Both the position numbers and the translations under genes were made by a program. The notes beneath the pieces are model-generated. The model was not told the origin of the DNA. It saw only the letters and a list, made by a program, of their open reading frames with translations, and did not search any database. A DNA stretch of 64,000 nucleotides from Diphasiastrum complanatum (taxonomy: Eukaryota; Streptophyta; Lycopodiopsida; Lycopodiales; Lycopodiaceae): contig CM055113.1 in the NCBI GenBank assembly GCA_029204225.1, positions 15,341,471 through 15,405,470 on the forward strand. Direction: 5' to 3'. Of this stretch, positions 33,319-43,305 are shown piece after piece; position 1 is the first letter of the stretch; every line of letters begins with the position of its first letter.

Positions 33319-33566
33319 GACTTCTTGTTCGTGATATTATTACTCTCCGTCAGTCTCATCTGCCTGTACCAGATCACCTGGGGTTAGACTCCCGGCAGCT
33401 GCTCCTCACTGGCTTCTTTCGGACTCGAGCACATGCTGATGATTCCGATGATGAGATTCCTATCGTTGTGCCACCGCGGAAAAAGCCCAGATGTAGTCGG
33501 CACTCGGCTCCATCGGGGCCCACTGTACGGTCCACTCAGCGAACACTTCACACTTACTTTCGTTGA
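33319..33566 (+). pseudogene. LINE-C ORF2 C-terminus with PIP-box-like end
   Basis: Continuation of ORF2 after the gypsy insertion: LVRDIITLRQSHLPVP..., an acidic DDSDDEIPIV, a basic PRKKPRCSRH, and the final residues QRTLHTYFR (33537-33563) before TGA 33564-33566. QxxLxxYF is the consensus PCNA-interacting peptide. The LINE-D copy does not have it. Confidence 0.75.
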
Positions 33567-33805
33567 TATGTGCTTATTCTCCTCCTGGGCCGGGTTGTGG
33601 GCATTGGTACTTTTTCTGTAGTTCTTCTGTTATACCTGGCCCGGGTTGTGGGCTTATTTCACTTCTGCTTTGTTCTACTTTCATTCGTAGCTAGTTTATA
33701 GCATTTTACGGCAATGTCCTCCTATGGATGATGCTCCCACTGTTGCTTGTACATATTTTCTTTTTGGTCTTATGCACCCACGGGTGCCCAAAAGATGTTA
33801 ATAAA

Positions 33806-33825
33806 GCTTTCTTTCTTTCTTTCTT

Positions 33826-33875
<50 letters not shown>
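33806..33875. repeat. (CTTT)n(CT)n tract between LINE-C and LINE-D
   Basis: (CTTT) repeats 33806-33831 form the tail of LINE-C after AATAAAG; pure CT to 33875; LINE-D begins at the next base. Confidence 0.9.
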
Positions 33876-33877
<2 letters not shown>

Positions 33878-33966
33878 GATGGTGATGGTTGCTGCCCTGG
33901 CCTAGCTCGCCCTACCCTGGTCGCACTCACCTCCCCTCTGACCTCCATCGCACTCGGCAGGTCTCC

Positions 33967-35007
33967 ATGGCCAGAAAAAAGGGGAGCCCTCGCTCCCCTC
34001 CCCCTCGCTCCCCTCCCTCTCCTTCGCTACCCCCTCCCTCTCCTTTGCAGCCTGTCGCTGGCCCTTCACACACCCCCTCGCTGCCTACTCCCTCTCCCAC
34101 CACCTCTCCCACCCCCTCGCTGGCCCTTCCCACCCCCTCGCTGCCTGCTCAGCCTACTCCCGCCCCTCCCACCCCCTCGCTGGCCCTTCCCAACCCCTCG
34201 CTGCCTGCTCACAGCCCTCCCCCCTCTTCCTTGGCCCTCTCCTTTCTCCATGGTTCTCTTGCCCCCTCCCATTATCCCCTCTCATTCCCTAAAGAAGCCT
34301 ACTCTCCTACGAAAGCATTTGAACAGTACCTTCTCTCTTGCATGGAATAGATTACACTGGAATCTAGCTACCTAAGGATGGAAATGGGTCAATTGAAAAC
34401 CACAATACAAGCTATGGCAATCGAGAAGCAAACTATGATGGCCTGGATCATATCTTTGGAAGAGACCTTGAGCAGAAAAGAAGAACCAGCCAGCACCACA
34501 AAGATCCAAGAATTGGAGTAACGGATTGAGCAACATAAGGCGGAAACCAAAACATGGGCCTCTCTATTCAAAGAAGACGGTAAAGAAGGTACACACACTT
34601 TCAATAGCGTCATCTCAGCCACCATATCCGAAGAAGAAATGCGGAAATATAAATCTCTGAATATGCGGGTGCGAGGAATTGAAGATACTAAGGCTCCAAT
34701 TACCGAAGCATCCAGTTTCCTCATGGATACACTTTCCCACCATCACAACGGAATGGAAAAAGTGTGGAGAACTAAAAGAGATCCAACTACACTCATCATA
34801 CGGTTCACAGGAATAGAGGAGCGGCAAGCTGTCCTTAGGCTACGAGCTAGGCTGAGAGGTACCCTTGTCTTCATGGACGATGATCTCACACCTATGCAAG
34901 TTGCCGAAAGGAGGAAGGTTTTCAGCGAAGCCAAAGCACTGGGAAAAAGGGTGATCTATCGGGATGGTAAGGCCCGATACATTGACCCCCAAAAATCTGA
35001 GGCATAG
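33967..35007 (+). pseudogene. LINE-D ORF1 (RNA-binding protein)
   Basis: Likely start ATG 33967 (MARKKGSPRSPPPR). N-terminal ~110 residues of repeated TPSLP/APPTPSL units, then a predicted coiled coil (LKTTIQAMAIEKQTMMAWI, about 34390-34560), then an RRM-like core with NMRVRGIEDTKAP, TTLIIRFTGIEERQAVLRL, FMDDDLTPMQVAERRKV and IYRDGKARYID. That layout resembles the L1 ORF1p (Transposase_22) type rather than the zinc-knuckle ORF1 common in angiosperm LINEs. Two internal stops (TAG 34348-34350, TAA 34519-34521) interrupt one frame. The natural stop is TAG 35005-35007. Confidence 0.82.
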
Positions 35008-38000
35008 GGATTTGGGCCCCCCGGACTTAGGAGCGGTTCGGGGGCCCTCACAAAAGCATTGTGGTTAAGTTTCTGGAACTGCAATGGTATCCATTCTTCA
35101 GCTACAGCAGGAGACTTTAGAGATTTTTGTACTACAAGGGATATCCTTATACTTACTGAGATACATGAGAGTCCTGAGAGAGGACTTCCTTGCATTGAGG
35201 GATTTTGCTGGCTTTCTACTTGCAGAGGGAAGACGAGGGCATTGACTAGTCGCGGTTCAGGTGGTGTTGCTTGCTTATTTCGAGACTCTCTCCAGCCATG
35301 GGTCGAGCTACTATACACTGACGAGCAGGCTCGCTATATCTGGATCAGGTTGGACCACAGGTTGATGGAGTTAGATCGTGACATATTCTTGGCTATTTGT
35401 TATTTCCCTCCAGAGACATCAGCTTTCACCTCAGAGGAGGAGTCACCTTTCATGGATATTTCATCGGACATTATCAGATATATGGATTCAGGATATATTC
35501 TTCTAGCGGGGGACTTCAATGCCAGGACTGGGTCTAGGCAAACGGAATTTCACAGAACAGCAGATGACCCACAGCGGATACATGCACTTGATTGGGATGA
35601 TCTTGGTCTTATACGGCGATCGGCAGATGCAGCAGGTCCAGTCACATCATATGGGGAGCAAATGCTTCAGTTGGGTGAGGCTCATGGACTGGCCATTTAT
35701 AATGGCCTTCTTCAGCTGCCAGGCTCTGGTGACTACACTTGCTTCCCACATAGTGGAGGACATAGCGTTGTCGACTATTTCATGGGTTCACCGTTTCTCC
35801 TTCACTTCATTTCATCCTTCTCTGTACACCGCACCACTCTTTCTAATCACTCATATCTCTCACTCTCTGTCGGTCATCTCCACATCACACCTATTTTCTC
35901 TTCGACCCCTACAGCTAAACCCACCTACTGCTACACTTCACATCACACACCACTATACAGAGAAGCCCTCTCCAATCTCCTTACCTATATCCCACATGAG
36001 CATACTTTAGAGAAGCAGTCCCTCTTTCTTGTCCAGACCATCCATACTGCAGCTTTCCATCCCCACGACCCAAAGACCAGCAACGTCATAGACCCTATAA
36101 CCCCTGGTATGATCGGGAATGCATCCAGCTACATTAGAACCTCATATATGCTCGCTCCCATCTTCCTCATATGACCAAAACCATATCTCGTGTCTACCGC
36201 AAAACCACAAAAAAAAAAGAAAATCGCATACGAGATTGGTCAGGGTAAGAAACTGATGGATCTCCTCTTTAGTTCTTCCTCAGGTTCATTCTGGAAGAGA
36301 TTCCTTCCACGGTCACCCCCACCACGGATCACAGACCTCAGCACTTGGATCGCATATGCCAATCACTGTACACCATCCCAGATACCCCTCCTCTTCCCAC
36401 CTCCTGTCCACGGATACTTCTGCCATATTCACTAATGAACTTATAGAAAAGGCCATCACACGACTCTAAAGCCAAAGACATTGATGAGCTAGAGGCTGAA
36501 CTTCTAAAGTATGCTCCCGACATCCTCTCACCCTTCCTCTCCATCCTATTCAACCGAGCTGTCACCTCTGATTTTCCCTCTCCATGGTCCACAAACCTCA
36601 TTCACCCTATCCACAAAGGCGGGGACCCCATGAAAGCTGACAACTACCGCACCATTATGATTAGTCACCTCTTCGCCAAAGTATATGGTTCTATCCTACA
36701 GTCAGAGATCAGTACAGAGATGGATGCTAGATCACTCCATGCCATTGGACAGGCGGGTTTCAGACCGGGATATACTACATCGGATCATATCTTTACTTTG
36801 AGGTCCATCATTGGCATCTATTGATACAGAGACTTCATGATTGGGGCTTTCAGGAGGATACTATACAGGTGGTAGTAGCATTGTACAGGCGAGTTATTGG
36901 CAGGGTCCGACTATCAGGAGTTCTTCACCGGAGGTGGTCAGTACTATTGGTGTCAAACAGGGATGTCCACTCTCTCCTACACTTTTTGGTCTTTACATTG
37001 ACGAGCTAGAGCATGTTATACGGAGTGATGGAGGGGAGGGTTGTACATTGGGCGACCTCATTATTGCTATTCTCCTTTATGCTGATGATGTGGTTTTGCT
37101 TTCACGGACGAGAGAGGGTTTGCAGTGACACTTAGATGCTACTCTTTCTTTCTGCACACGGTGGGGTTTGTCGGTGAATGTGGCCAAGACTAAGGTTATG
37201 GTGTTCAACACCTCTAGGTCTTTCATGATGCGGCACGAGCTTCGATGGGATGGTCATCCCCTAGAGGTTGTTGATTCCTATACATATCTAGGAGTACTAT
37301 TCTCGGGGCCTACGTTCAGCATGAGACACGCAGCTGTAGTTGCAGCTTTATCTTCATCCCGGCGCCTACACTCAGAGGGACACCTTTTCTCATGGTACTC
37401 CCAGGCTTGCCATCTCCTCTCCACATTGGGTATCCAGATAATAGATCTACCTGCGGGCACCCACCAGTACATCAGAGGCCTCCTTTACAGATCATATCTT
37501 CATATCACTTGGCAGGGTCCATTGGGGACCAAGAGTGAATTTTATCGTACACACTTTCTATCTCTTGATCCGGCTGGCTGCCCCATAGTATCCGGTTACT
37601 TGCTGAGGAGCATATCACATAGTCTGCGGATAACGATGGGTCAGTTTCGGGTTTCTTCACATCAGGTGGCTATTGAGACTGGCAGATACAATGGCACCCC
37701 ACGAGAGGACCAGCTTTGTAGCATGTGTGTTATGCATGAGACTGAGGACGAGTCACATTTCCTCTTCAGATGTCCAGCCTACTATGAGATACGGGGGCGG
37801 TACTACTGCTTGTTCAGAGAGCACCCAGTTACACTTTCTACCTTGATATCTTATGAGGACCCTAGATGTGTTGCACTGATGATCCGAGAGATGTCAGACC
37901 TGAGGAGGAGGAGACTAGATGGTACACATTCCCTGACACAATTGAGCATTGATGAGTGCATATCCCGTCGGAGACAGAGATCCGAGGTACCCATAGGCAG

Positions 38001-38064
38001 CAACTCAGATGGAGAGGCCGAGATTCCCGACTCCTTCGTACACTGGCATCAGAGACCATGTTGA
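35008..38064 (+). pseudogene. LINE-D ORF2: endonuclease, reverse transcriptase, CCHC
   Basis: Endonuclease in the ORF1 frame from the codon after TAG: FWNCNGIHSS (about 35069), LTEIHES, YIWIRLDHRLMELDRD, LLAGDFNARTGS (about 35503), HSGGHSVVDYF; open to 36174. RT in pieces: NYRTIMISHLFAKVYG, AIGQAGFRPGYT, then VKQGCPLSPTLFGLYIDELE and catalytic YADD at 37078-37089. C-terminus: SSHQVAIETGRY, CCHC finger CSMCVMHETEDESHFLFRC (about 37718-37775), YYEIRGRYYCLF. TGA 37126-37128 probably replaces Arg (CGA). No ATG lies between the ORF1 stop and the first endonuclease motif. Confidence 0.85.
35014..35047 (+). other. LINE-D inter-ORF hairpin after the ORF1 stop
   Basis: Starts 6 nt after the ORF1 TAG. 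Outer stem GGG/CCC (35014-35016 with 35045-35047), one bulged C, inner stem CCCCCGGAC/GTTCGGGGG (35018-35026 with 35036-35044, one G-U), 9-nt loop TTAGGAGCG (35027-35035). The frame stays open through the hairpin into the endonuclease. Confidence 0.8.
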
Positions 38065-38391
38065 CGGCCAGAGAGACAGTCAGTTATTAGATCACAGCCC
38101 AGAGCACCACGGCAGCAGAGACGACACCGACGGCCTATCCGGCGACAGAGGTCCAGGGCACATCTAATCACACCTTCGTAGCATACCATCCACCATTTCT
38201 TTCATGCTGATGGGCATCGTGATATATGATTCCAGGCTATTGGATCCTGACTGGGCCAGCTGTCTTTATGCATTGTATTTGCAGTTATTTAGTGTTATAG
38301 ATGATTGAGCTTTAAGCTCCTATGTGCACACTTGACATGTACCTTTTCTTAGTCCTATGTACCTTAGGGTATTCAAGGACATTAATAAAAT

Positions 38392-38424
38392 CTTTCTTTC
38401 TTTCTTTCTTTCTCTCTCTCTCTC
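38392..38424. repeat. (CTTT)n(CT)n tail of LINE-D
   Basis: Follows ATTAATAAAATC; CTTT repeats to about 38412, then CT to 38424. Confidence 0.9.
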
Positions 38425-38663
38425 CAATCTCCATTACATCTTTCTTCAATGGCAGCAGGAGTTAATTGAGTTTATGATTTTATGATGAGTATATACATGT
38501 CTACCATCACCATCATCATTAGTAGCTACTTGATCATGTTTTTAGTAGCTACACTTCATATATGTTTTCTTTATTGTTATCGAAGACATTTTACATGCTC
38601 CTATTTGCACCAAAAGCTTGATATGTACTTTCTGTCTGATATGCCTTTTGGCATGGAAAAGAT

Positions 38664-38665
<2 letters not shown>
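38425..38665 (+). other. Probable LINE 3' UTR remnant
   Basis: 240 bp whose end (ATGCCTTTTGGCATGGAAAAGATGTT before CT) resembles the LINE-C end (GTGCCCAAAAGATGTT before AATAAAG-CTTT). Probably a 5'-truncated LINE copy containing only 3' UTR. Confidence 0.45.

Positions 38666-38724
<59 letters not shown>
38666..38724. repeat. (CT)n tract before LINE-E
   Basis: Pure CT dinucleotides over 59 bp, abutting the LINE-E start (GCCTCCCC). Confidence 0.95.
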
Positions 38725-38728
<4 letters not shown>

Positions 38729-40630
38729 CCCCGTAGGGCCTCCCCCCTGCCACGCAGGCAACGCCGGCCTGCGTGGCAAGCCTCCCACCATTGCTGCCAC
38801 CACCGCCTCCTTCTATTGCTGCTCCAAAACTTCCTTCCACTGTTGGCCTCCTTCGGATTGCTAAACCTACTGCTATCTCATCGTCTTCGTCCACTCAAGA
38901 AACTACACCCATTCCCTATACTCCATCAAAATCCACCGAACTATTCTCATCTTGGCAAGAAGATCAGTTCAATCTAATTTTCAGAATCTGAAAATAGAAC
39001 TCTTGCAGTTGAAAGAAATGGTTGCAATGCTGATTATGGAATGGAATATGATGCAGTCCAAGATTACACATTTAGAGCAAGTAATCGGCAACAAACAGAG
39101 TTCAGCCTCCGAGTCTAGCACCACTATGATAAAAGCATTGGAACAAAAGATTGAACAACAAAAGGAAGAAACCCTTTCTTGGGCATCGGTACTAAAGCAA
39201 GGTACTACACCTAGTGCTCCCATTACATCAGTCATTTCAGCCACAATCCAGGAAGAGAAATCTAGGGAGGAAAAGGCTCTCCACATTAGGGTCAGAGGGA
39301 TTCCAGACACACAGGATGCTGTAGCAGAGGCCACGTGCTTCTTGGATACCACATTAGGACATCGGACAGAAGGTTTGGACACGGCATGGCTAGAGATATA
39401 GCCACGTTGATCATCTGTTTCACCTCCTTGGCTAGACGGGACGCTTTACGATTAAGAGCTAAGCTCCGTGGCTTCACCATATTTATGGATGATGATCTTA
39501 CTTATATTCAGGTGGAGGAGAGGCGTCAGGCCTTTCAGGAAGCGAGGGAGTTAGGCATACGAATCATATACAGAGATGGACGAGAGCGCCGCTTGGACAG
39601 CGCTCGTGATGGTTCCCATAGATAGGGATTTGGGGTGCCCGGGGTTGGGAGCACCCCGGGGCCCCATCCACACCGCCTTCGGATTGGAGTGTGGAACTAT
39701 GCTGGCATACATTCATCTTCTATTGCAGGGGACCTAATTGATTTTATTACTGGCCGAGATATATTATTCTTTATGGGGACACACGAGAGCCTAGAGCGAG
39801 GACTTCCTTCTTTTCTTGGACAAAGATGGGACTCAGTATTCCGATGAGAGACTAGATCTGCCAGTGGCCGTGGTTCAGTAGGGGTCGCATGCTTATACAT
39901 AGAGTCTCTCCACTCGAGTCTTGACTTCATCAGACATGACGAGCAGGCCCGCTATATATGGACTCGCATTGTGGGCCTATATATTGATTTGGATAGATCT
40001 TTTTATTGCAGCATGTTACTTTCCACCAAAGTCTTCCGTCATTTGCTGAGGGTATTGGATCTCCATATCATGACCTGTCACCGGATATTATCAAATTTGC
40101 AAAGCGGGGGCATATTCTCCTCATTGGGGATTTCAATGCCCAGACATCTTCACGACAAACAGAGTTCTTTGACACCCCGGATCAGCTTTGTGTTCGTGCC
40201 CTTGACAGTGATATGCTTGGAGTTACCAGGACTTCCATGGACAGTTTGAGACCTACTACTCCATATGGTGAGCACTTATTACAGTTTGGAGAGGCATATG
40301 AGCTAGCCATTTATAATGGCTTATCTTGCTGGCCACATTCAAACAAATATACATGCCATCCTCACAGTGGAGGACATAGTGTCATTGACTATCTCATGGG
40401 TCACCATCCTTTGTACCCATAGTCTCTGACTTCCATGTTTCTCCCACCACCCTTTCTGATCACTCCTTTCTCTCTTTCGATATCGGCCACCTTCCGCCCA
40501 CTCATCCATCTTCACTTCCTACGCTTACCTGAGCATCCAAATACACATTTGACCCCATTTACATGCCACTATACCGGCAGTCCCTGGCTTCGCCTTTACA
40601 CTCCTTTCCTCATGATAGTCCAATCGACAT
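38725..40630 (+). mobile_element. LINE-E, ORF1 and endonuclease (3'-truncated)
   Basis: Proline-rich start (LPPLLPPPPPSIAAP), coiled-coil region (LKIELLQLKEMVAMLI, 38990-39180), RNA-binding core (HIRVRGIPDTQDAV; IFMDDDLTYIQVEERRQAF), ORF1 stop TAG 39623-39625, hairpin, endonuclease (VWNYAGIHSSS, THESLERGL, LIGDFNAQTSS at about 40115, HSGGHSVIDYL). Frameshifts at about 38985, 39390 and in the endonuclease; TGA 39845-39847. Sequence changes to copia-3(-) integrase at about 40631. The RT tail at 43733-43916 may be the rest of this copy. Confidence 0.82.
39632..39665 (+). other. LINE-E inter-ORF hairpin after the ORF1 stop
   Basis: Same spacing as in LINE-D: TAG, 6 nt GGATTT, then the stem. Inner stem CCCGGGG/CCCCGGG (39638-39644 with 39654-39660), loop TTGGGAGCA (39645-39653), outer GGGG(T)/(G)CCCC pairs. 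Three inner base pairs differ from LINE-D with both partners changed or adjusted. Confidence 0.8.
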
Positions 40631-42731
40631 CTGGCTTCCAACCCGTGTAAGCTTCCTCTGGAGTCAGATTCTCTACAACCTTTGTAGGACTTTGATTCAA
40701 AAGATAAACCGCCGTCTTAATTGCTTCACCCCAAAACATATTTGGAAGATCTTTACTCTTGAGCATACTCCTTGCAATTTCTACTATAGACTAGTCCTTT
40801 CTTTCTGCAACTCCATTTTGTTGAGGCGTGTCCATGTTTGGAAATTGTCTCTTTATACCTTGATCCTTGCAAAACACCTGAAATTCCGTAAAAAGATACT
40901 CTCCCCCTTTGTCCGAGGGAAGTATCTTAATTTGTTTATCTGTTTCTTTCTCCACCTATGTCTTAAACCATGTGAAATACTTGAAAGCTTCACCCTTATT
41001 CTTCAGAAGATAGATCCATGTCTTCCTAGAATAGTCATCCACAAACACCATAAAGTAACTTGCTCCCCCATAAGATTGAGTCCTCATAGGACCACACAAA
41101 ACTGTATGAACAAGTTCTAGAACATTTTTCGCCCTGAATGTACTAGGCAAAAATTTCTTCATATGATGCTTGCCTAAGACACAGCCTTCACAAACCTTGT
41201 GATCAGAAACGACTTGAGGTACACCTGTAACCATGTTAAATTTCCTCAAGACTTGTAGACTTTTGTAATTCAGATGTCCAAACCTCTCGTGCCATCACTT
41301 ACTCAATGATCCAGTATCTGCAACACTTGCATGATGATCCACCACCTGAGCCTGAAGTTTGTACAACCGCCCTGCAAGTATGCCCTCAGCTACTACTTCA
41401 TTATTTTTCCTCTTGATGAGACACCGTTGTTCATCAAACTGCACCACCATGTGTTGCTTTGCAATAGCTGATACTGAGAGTAAGTTTTTCTTGATTCCTG
41501 GTACATAAAGCACATCCTTTATGTTTCCAATCTTCCCTGAAGGTAGTTATACTTGTATTTTTCCAACTCCCTTTATATCATATGTGTAGTTGTCTCCCAA
41601 CTTCACATTTGACCCATCATCTATTTTTTGAAAATTAGATAGCAAGTCTCGCCTAGGTGTCATGTGCTTCGAAGCTCCTGAATCAATAAACCAATAGTCT
41701 TCTTCCTTCGAGAAGCCACCACCAGAAGATGTTGATGCCGAAAACAACTCATAGTCTTCAAGATCCAAAGCACTCAAATTTGCATTAGATGTTTCTTCTT
41801 CTTCAGAAAAATTCCCGTCCTGCTTTTTCTTGAACTTTTATGCCAACATTCCTTTGCATAATGTCCTGATTTTCCCCAAATAAAGCAGTTTCTTTTTGAA
41901 CCACTCTCTTCCCACCTTCTGATCGATTTGATTGATTCTCCTCTGTATCTAGCTGCTTCTTCTTCTTCTTATTCCCTTTGCCACCCTTCTTGGAACTTTG
42001 CTCTTGCTTCTTTGCCAGGAATGCCTGTTCCTTGAAATCGTCCTTGTTGACAATATTTTGTCATCTCATTTCTTCTTGTAGTAAGATGGCATTTAGCTCA
42101 TCGAAAGAGGGCCTCGTTTCTCTTAACGATAGCATCATTACAAAGTTCTAATAGGCCAAAGGTAGACTATTAAGTACAATAGATACCAACACTGAATCTT
42201 GAACACTTTCTCCAAGGCAATAAGTTGTCCTCTCAGATCTTTCACCCGAGTAAAGTAGTCCGTTACTGATTCACCTGTACCCATCTTCAATGTATGAAGC
42301 TTATTAGAGAAGAATAAGATTCGTGATTGATTTACCGTCTCATACAAGTTCTTTAGTATATTCCAAGCCTCCTTGGGTCTAGCATCATCTCTGATATGAG
42401 GTATAATCATATCTCTAACTGACAAGTTGATGATATGATGAGCTTTTCTTCTACGTCTCTGATACTCCCGCAACTCTCTGTCAATGGTAGGAGGTATCTC
42501 AACACCTGTGACGATATCCCAATGTTCTCTATCTTGGAGAATATTCTGCATCTTGAACTTCCATGTGCTGTAAAAACCTCAAGAATCTATCCAAAAAATT
42601 CCAAGCCTTATATCTACAAGTGGTAATCACATGATAATAGTCCTTTAGAAAAGAAATAAATTCACACAGAAGTAGTTCGTTTCATCTAGCTTGCTAGACT
42701 CCAGTAACACAGCATCATTCAATCCTGCCAT
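40631..42731 (-). pseudogene. copia-3(-) gag, protease and integrase (3'-truncated)
   Basis: Start ATG 42731 (MAGLNDAVLLESSKLDE). Gag: HWDIVTGVEIPPT, VRDMIIPHIRDDARPKEAWNIL, MGTGESVTDYFTRVKDLRGQL. The zinc knuckle at about 41890-41845 has Trp for its second Cys (CFIWGKSGHYAKEC). Protease: WFIDSGASKHMTP (about 41690), LYVPGIKKNLLSVS. Integrase: CEGCVLGKHH, LVHTVLCGPM, FVDDYSRKTWIY, and down to GWKPDV at about 40635, where LINE-E begins. A 100-bp insertion sits in gag at 42572-42671. Frames are broken repeatedly; RT and RNase H are absent. Confidence 0.85.
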
Positions 42732-43305
42732 AATACTGATCTATAGCAAATTCCAACAACTTGATTTTGCTCCAATCAGCAAGCAGATCTATCAGAAAAC
42801 CAGTGAACGGATCTGTCAGACAACCAGCAAACAGATCTGTCAGACTAACAGCAAACAGGTCTGTCAGACAACCAGTGATCAGCTCTGTCAGACAACCAGC
42901 GAACAGATCTATCAGACTACCAGCGAAGAGGTCTATCAGACAACCAGCGATCAGGTTTGTATGACTACCAGCGAACAGCTCTGTCAGACTACCAGCGAAC
43001 CAGCTCTGCCAGCTCCAGCGAACAGATCCCAGATCTGTTCAGCAGTGATCCAAGATTATAGACAGTCAGTGATCTGCAGGCAATCAATCTGATTTTTGCA
43101 ATCAGTAGGTAGCAATCCAACATGCAGCCAGCAACCAGCGATTAATCTCAGTGATAGACACCAGCAGGGATCCAGGTGCAGAGATCCAAATCCGTTGTCT
43201 TCCCAACACCGTCAACTCCGCATGCAGCTTTGTCTCCTCCAATTAATCTTCTTGCAAGCCTGGAAACAATCTCTCTCTCTTACCAAATAGCCTACTCTAA
43301 TACCA
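42732..43305 (-). other. copia-3(-) leader and primer site
   Basis: Primer site TGGTATTAGAGTAGG at 43305-43291 (minus strand), two or three changes from consensus. The leader contains the tandem array at 42778-43013 and more CAGCGA words to 43140. Confidence 0.7.
42778..43013. repeat. 24-bp tandem repeat in copia-3(-) leader
   Basis: About ten imperfect copies of AACCAGCGAACAGATCTGTC-AGAC. Because 24 is divisible by three it makes a repetitive open frame on the plus strand (QTTSEQIC units), which is not taken as a gene. Confidence 0.85.

Larger units (their letters stand above)
26041..33831 (+). mobile_element. LINE-C, 3' half, split by gypsy G1b
   Basis: LINE sequence at 26041-27227 and 33319-33831, interrupted by the 6.1-kb gypsy G1b with duplication GACTT (27223-27227 and 33319-33323). 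Frame is kept across the insertion when one GACTT is counted. It starts in the RT (SPPLFALYIDDLERL) after a chimeric joint with copia-3, and ends with a 3' UTR, AATAAAG and (CTTT)n 33806-33831. Confidence 0.88.
33876..38412 (+). mobile_element. LINE-D, near full-length L1-clade LINE
   Basis: Runs from the CT tract to (CTTT)n at 38392-38412, following ATTAATAAAATC. Contains ORF1, an inter-ORF hairpin, ORF2 (endonuclease, RT, CCHC) and a 3' UTR (38065-38391). It is the longest copy of the family in the window. An RT segment of perhaps 150-200 bp is deleted at about 36824, and there are several frameshifts. Confidence 0.9.

Noticed and set aside
27223-33323. Treating G1b and G1a as parts of one rearranged element
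   Set aside because: Each has its own pair of LTRs, private LTR variants and a different target duplication (GACTT versus GAGGT).
33706-33948. Arg-Glu repeat proteins (RERERE) here and at 38591-38894 and 13909-14100
   Set aside because: Translation of CT/GA microsatellites.
33967-34350. Reading the proline-rich LINE-D N-terminus as a host extensin or cell-wall protein
   Set aside because: No signal peptide; it continues in frame into the LINE ORF1 core and recurs in LINE-B and LINE-E.
42778-43013. CRISPR-like array
   Set aside because: Units are directly adjacent without unique spacers, and the DNA is plant nuclear.
42691-43092. Repetitive QTTSEQIC protein on the plus strand
   Set aside because: Antisense reading of a 24-bp tandem array in a copia leader; multiple of three keeps it open by chance.
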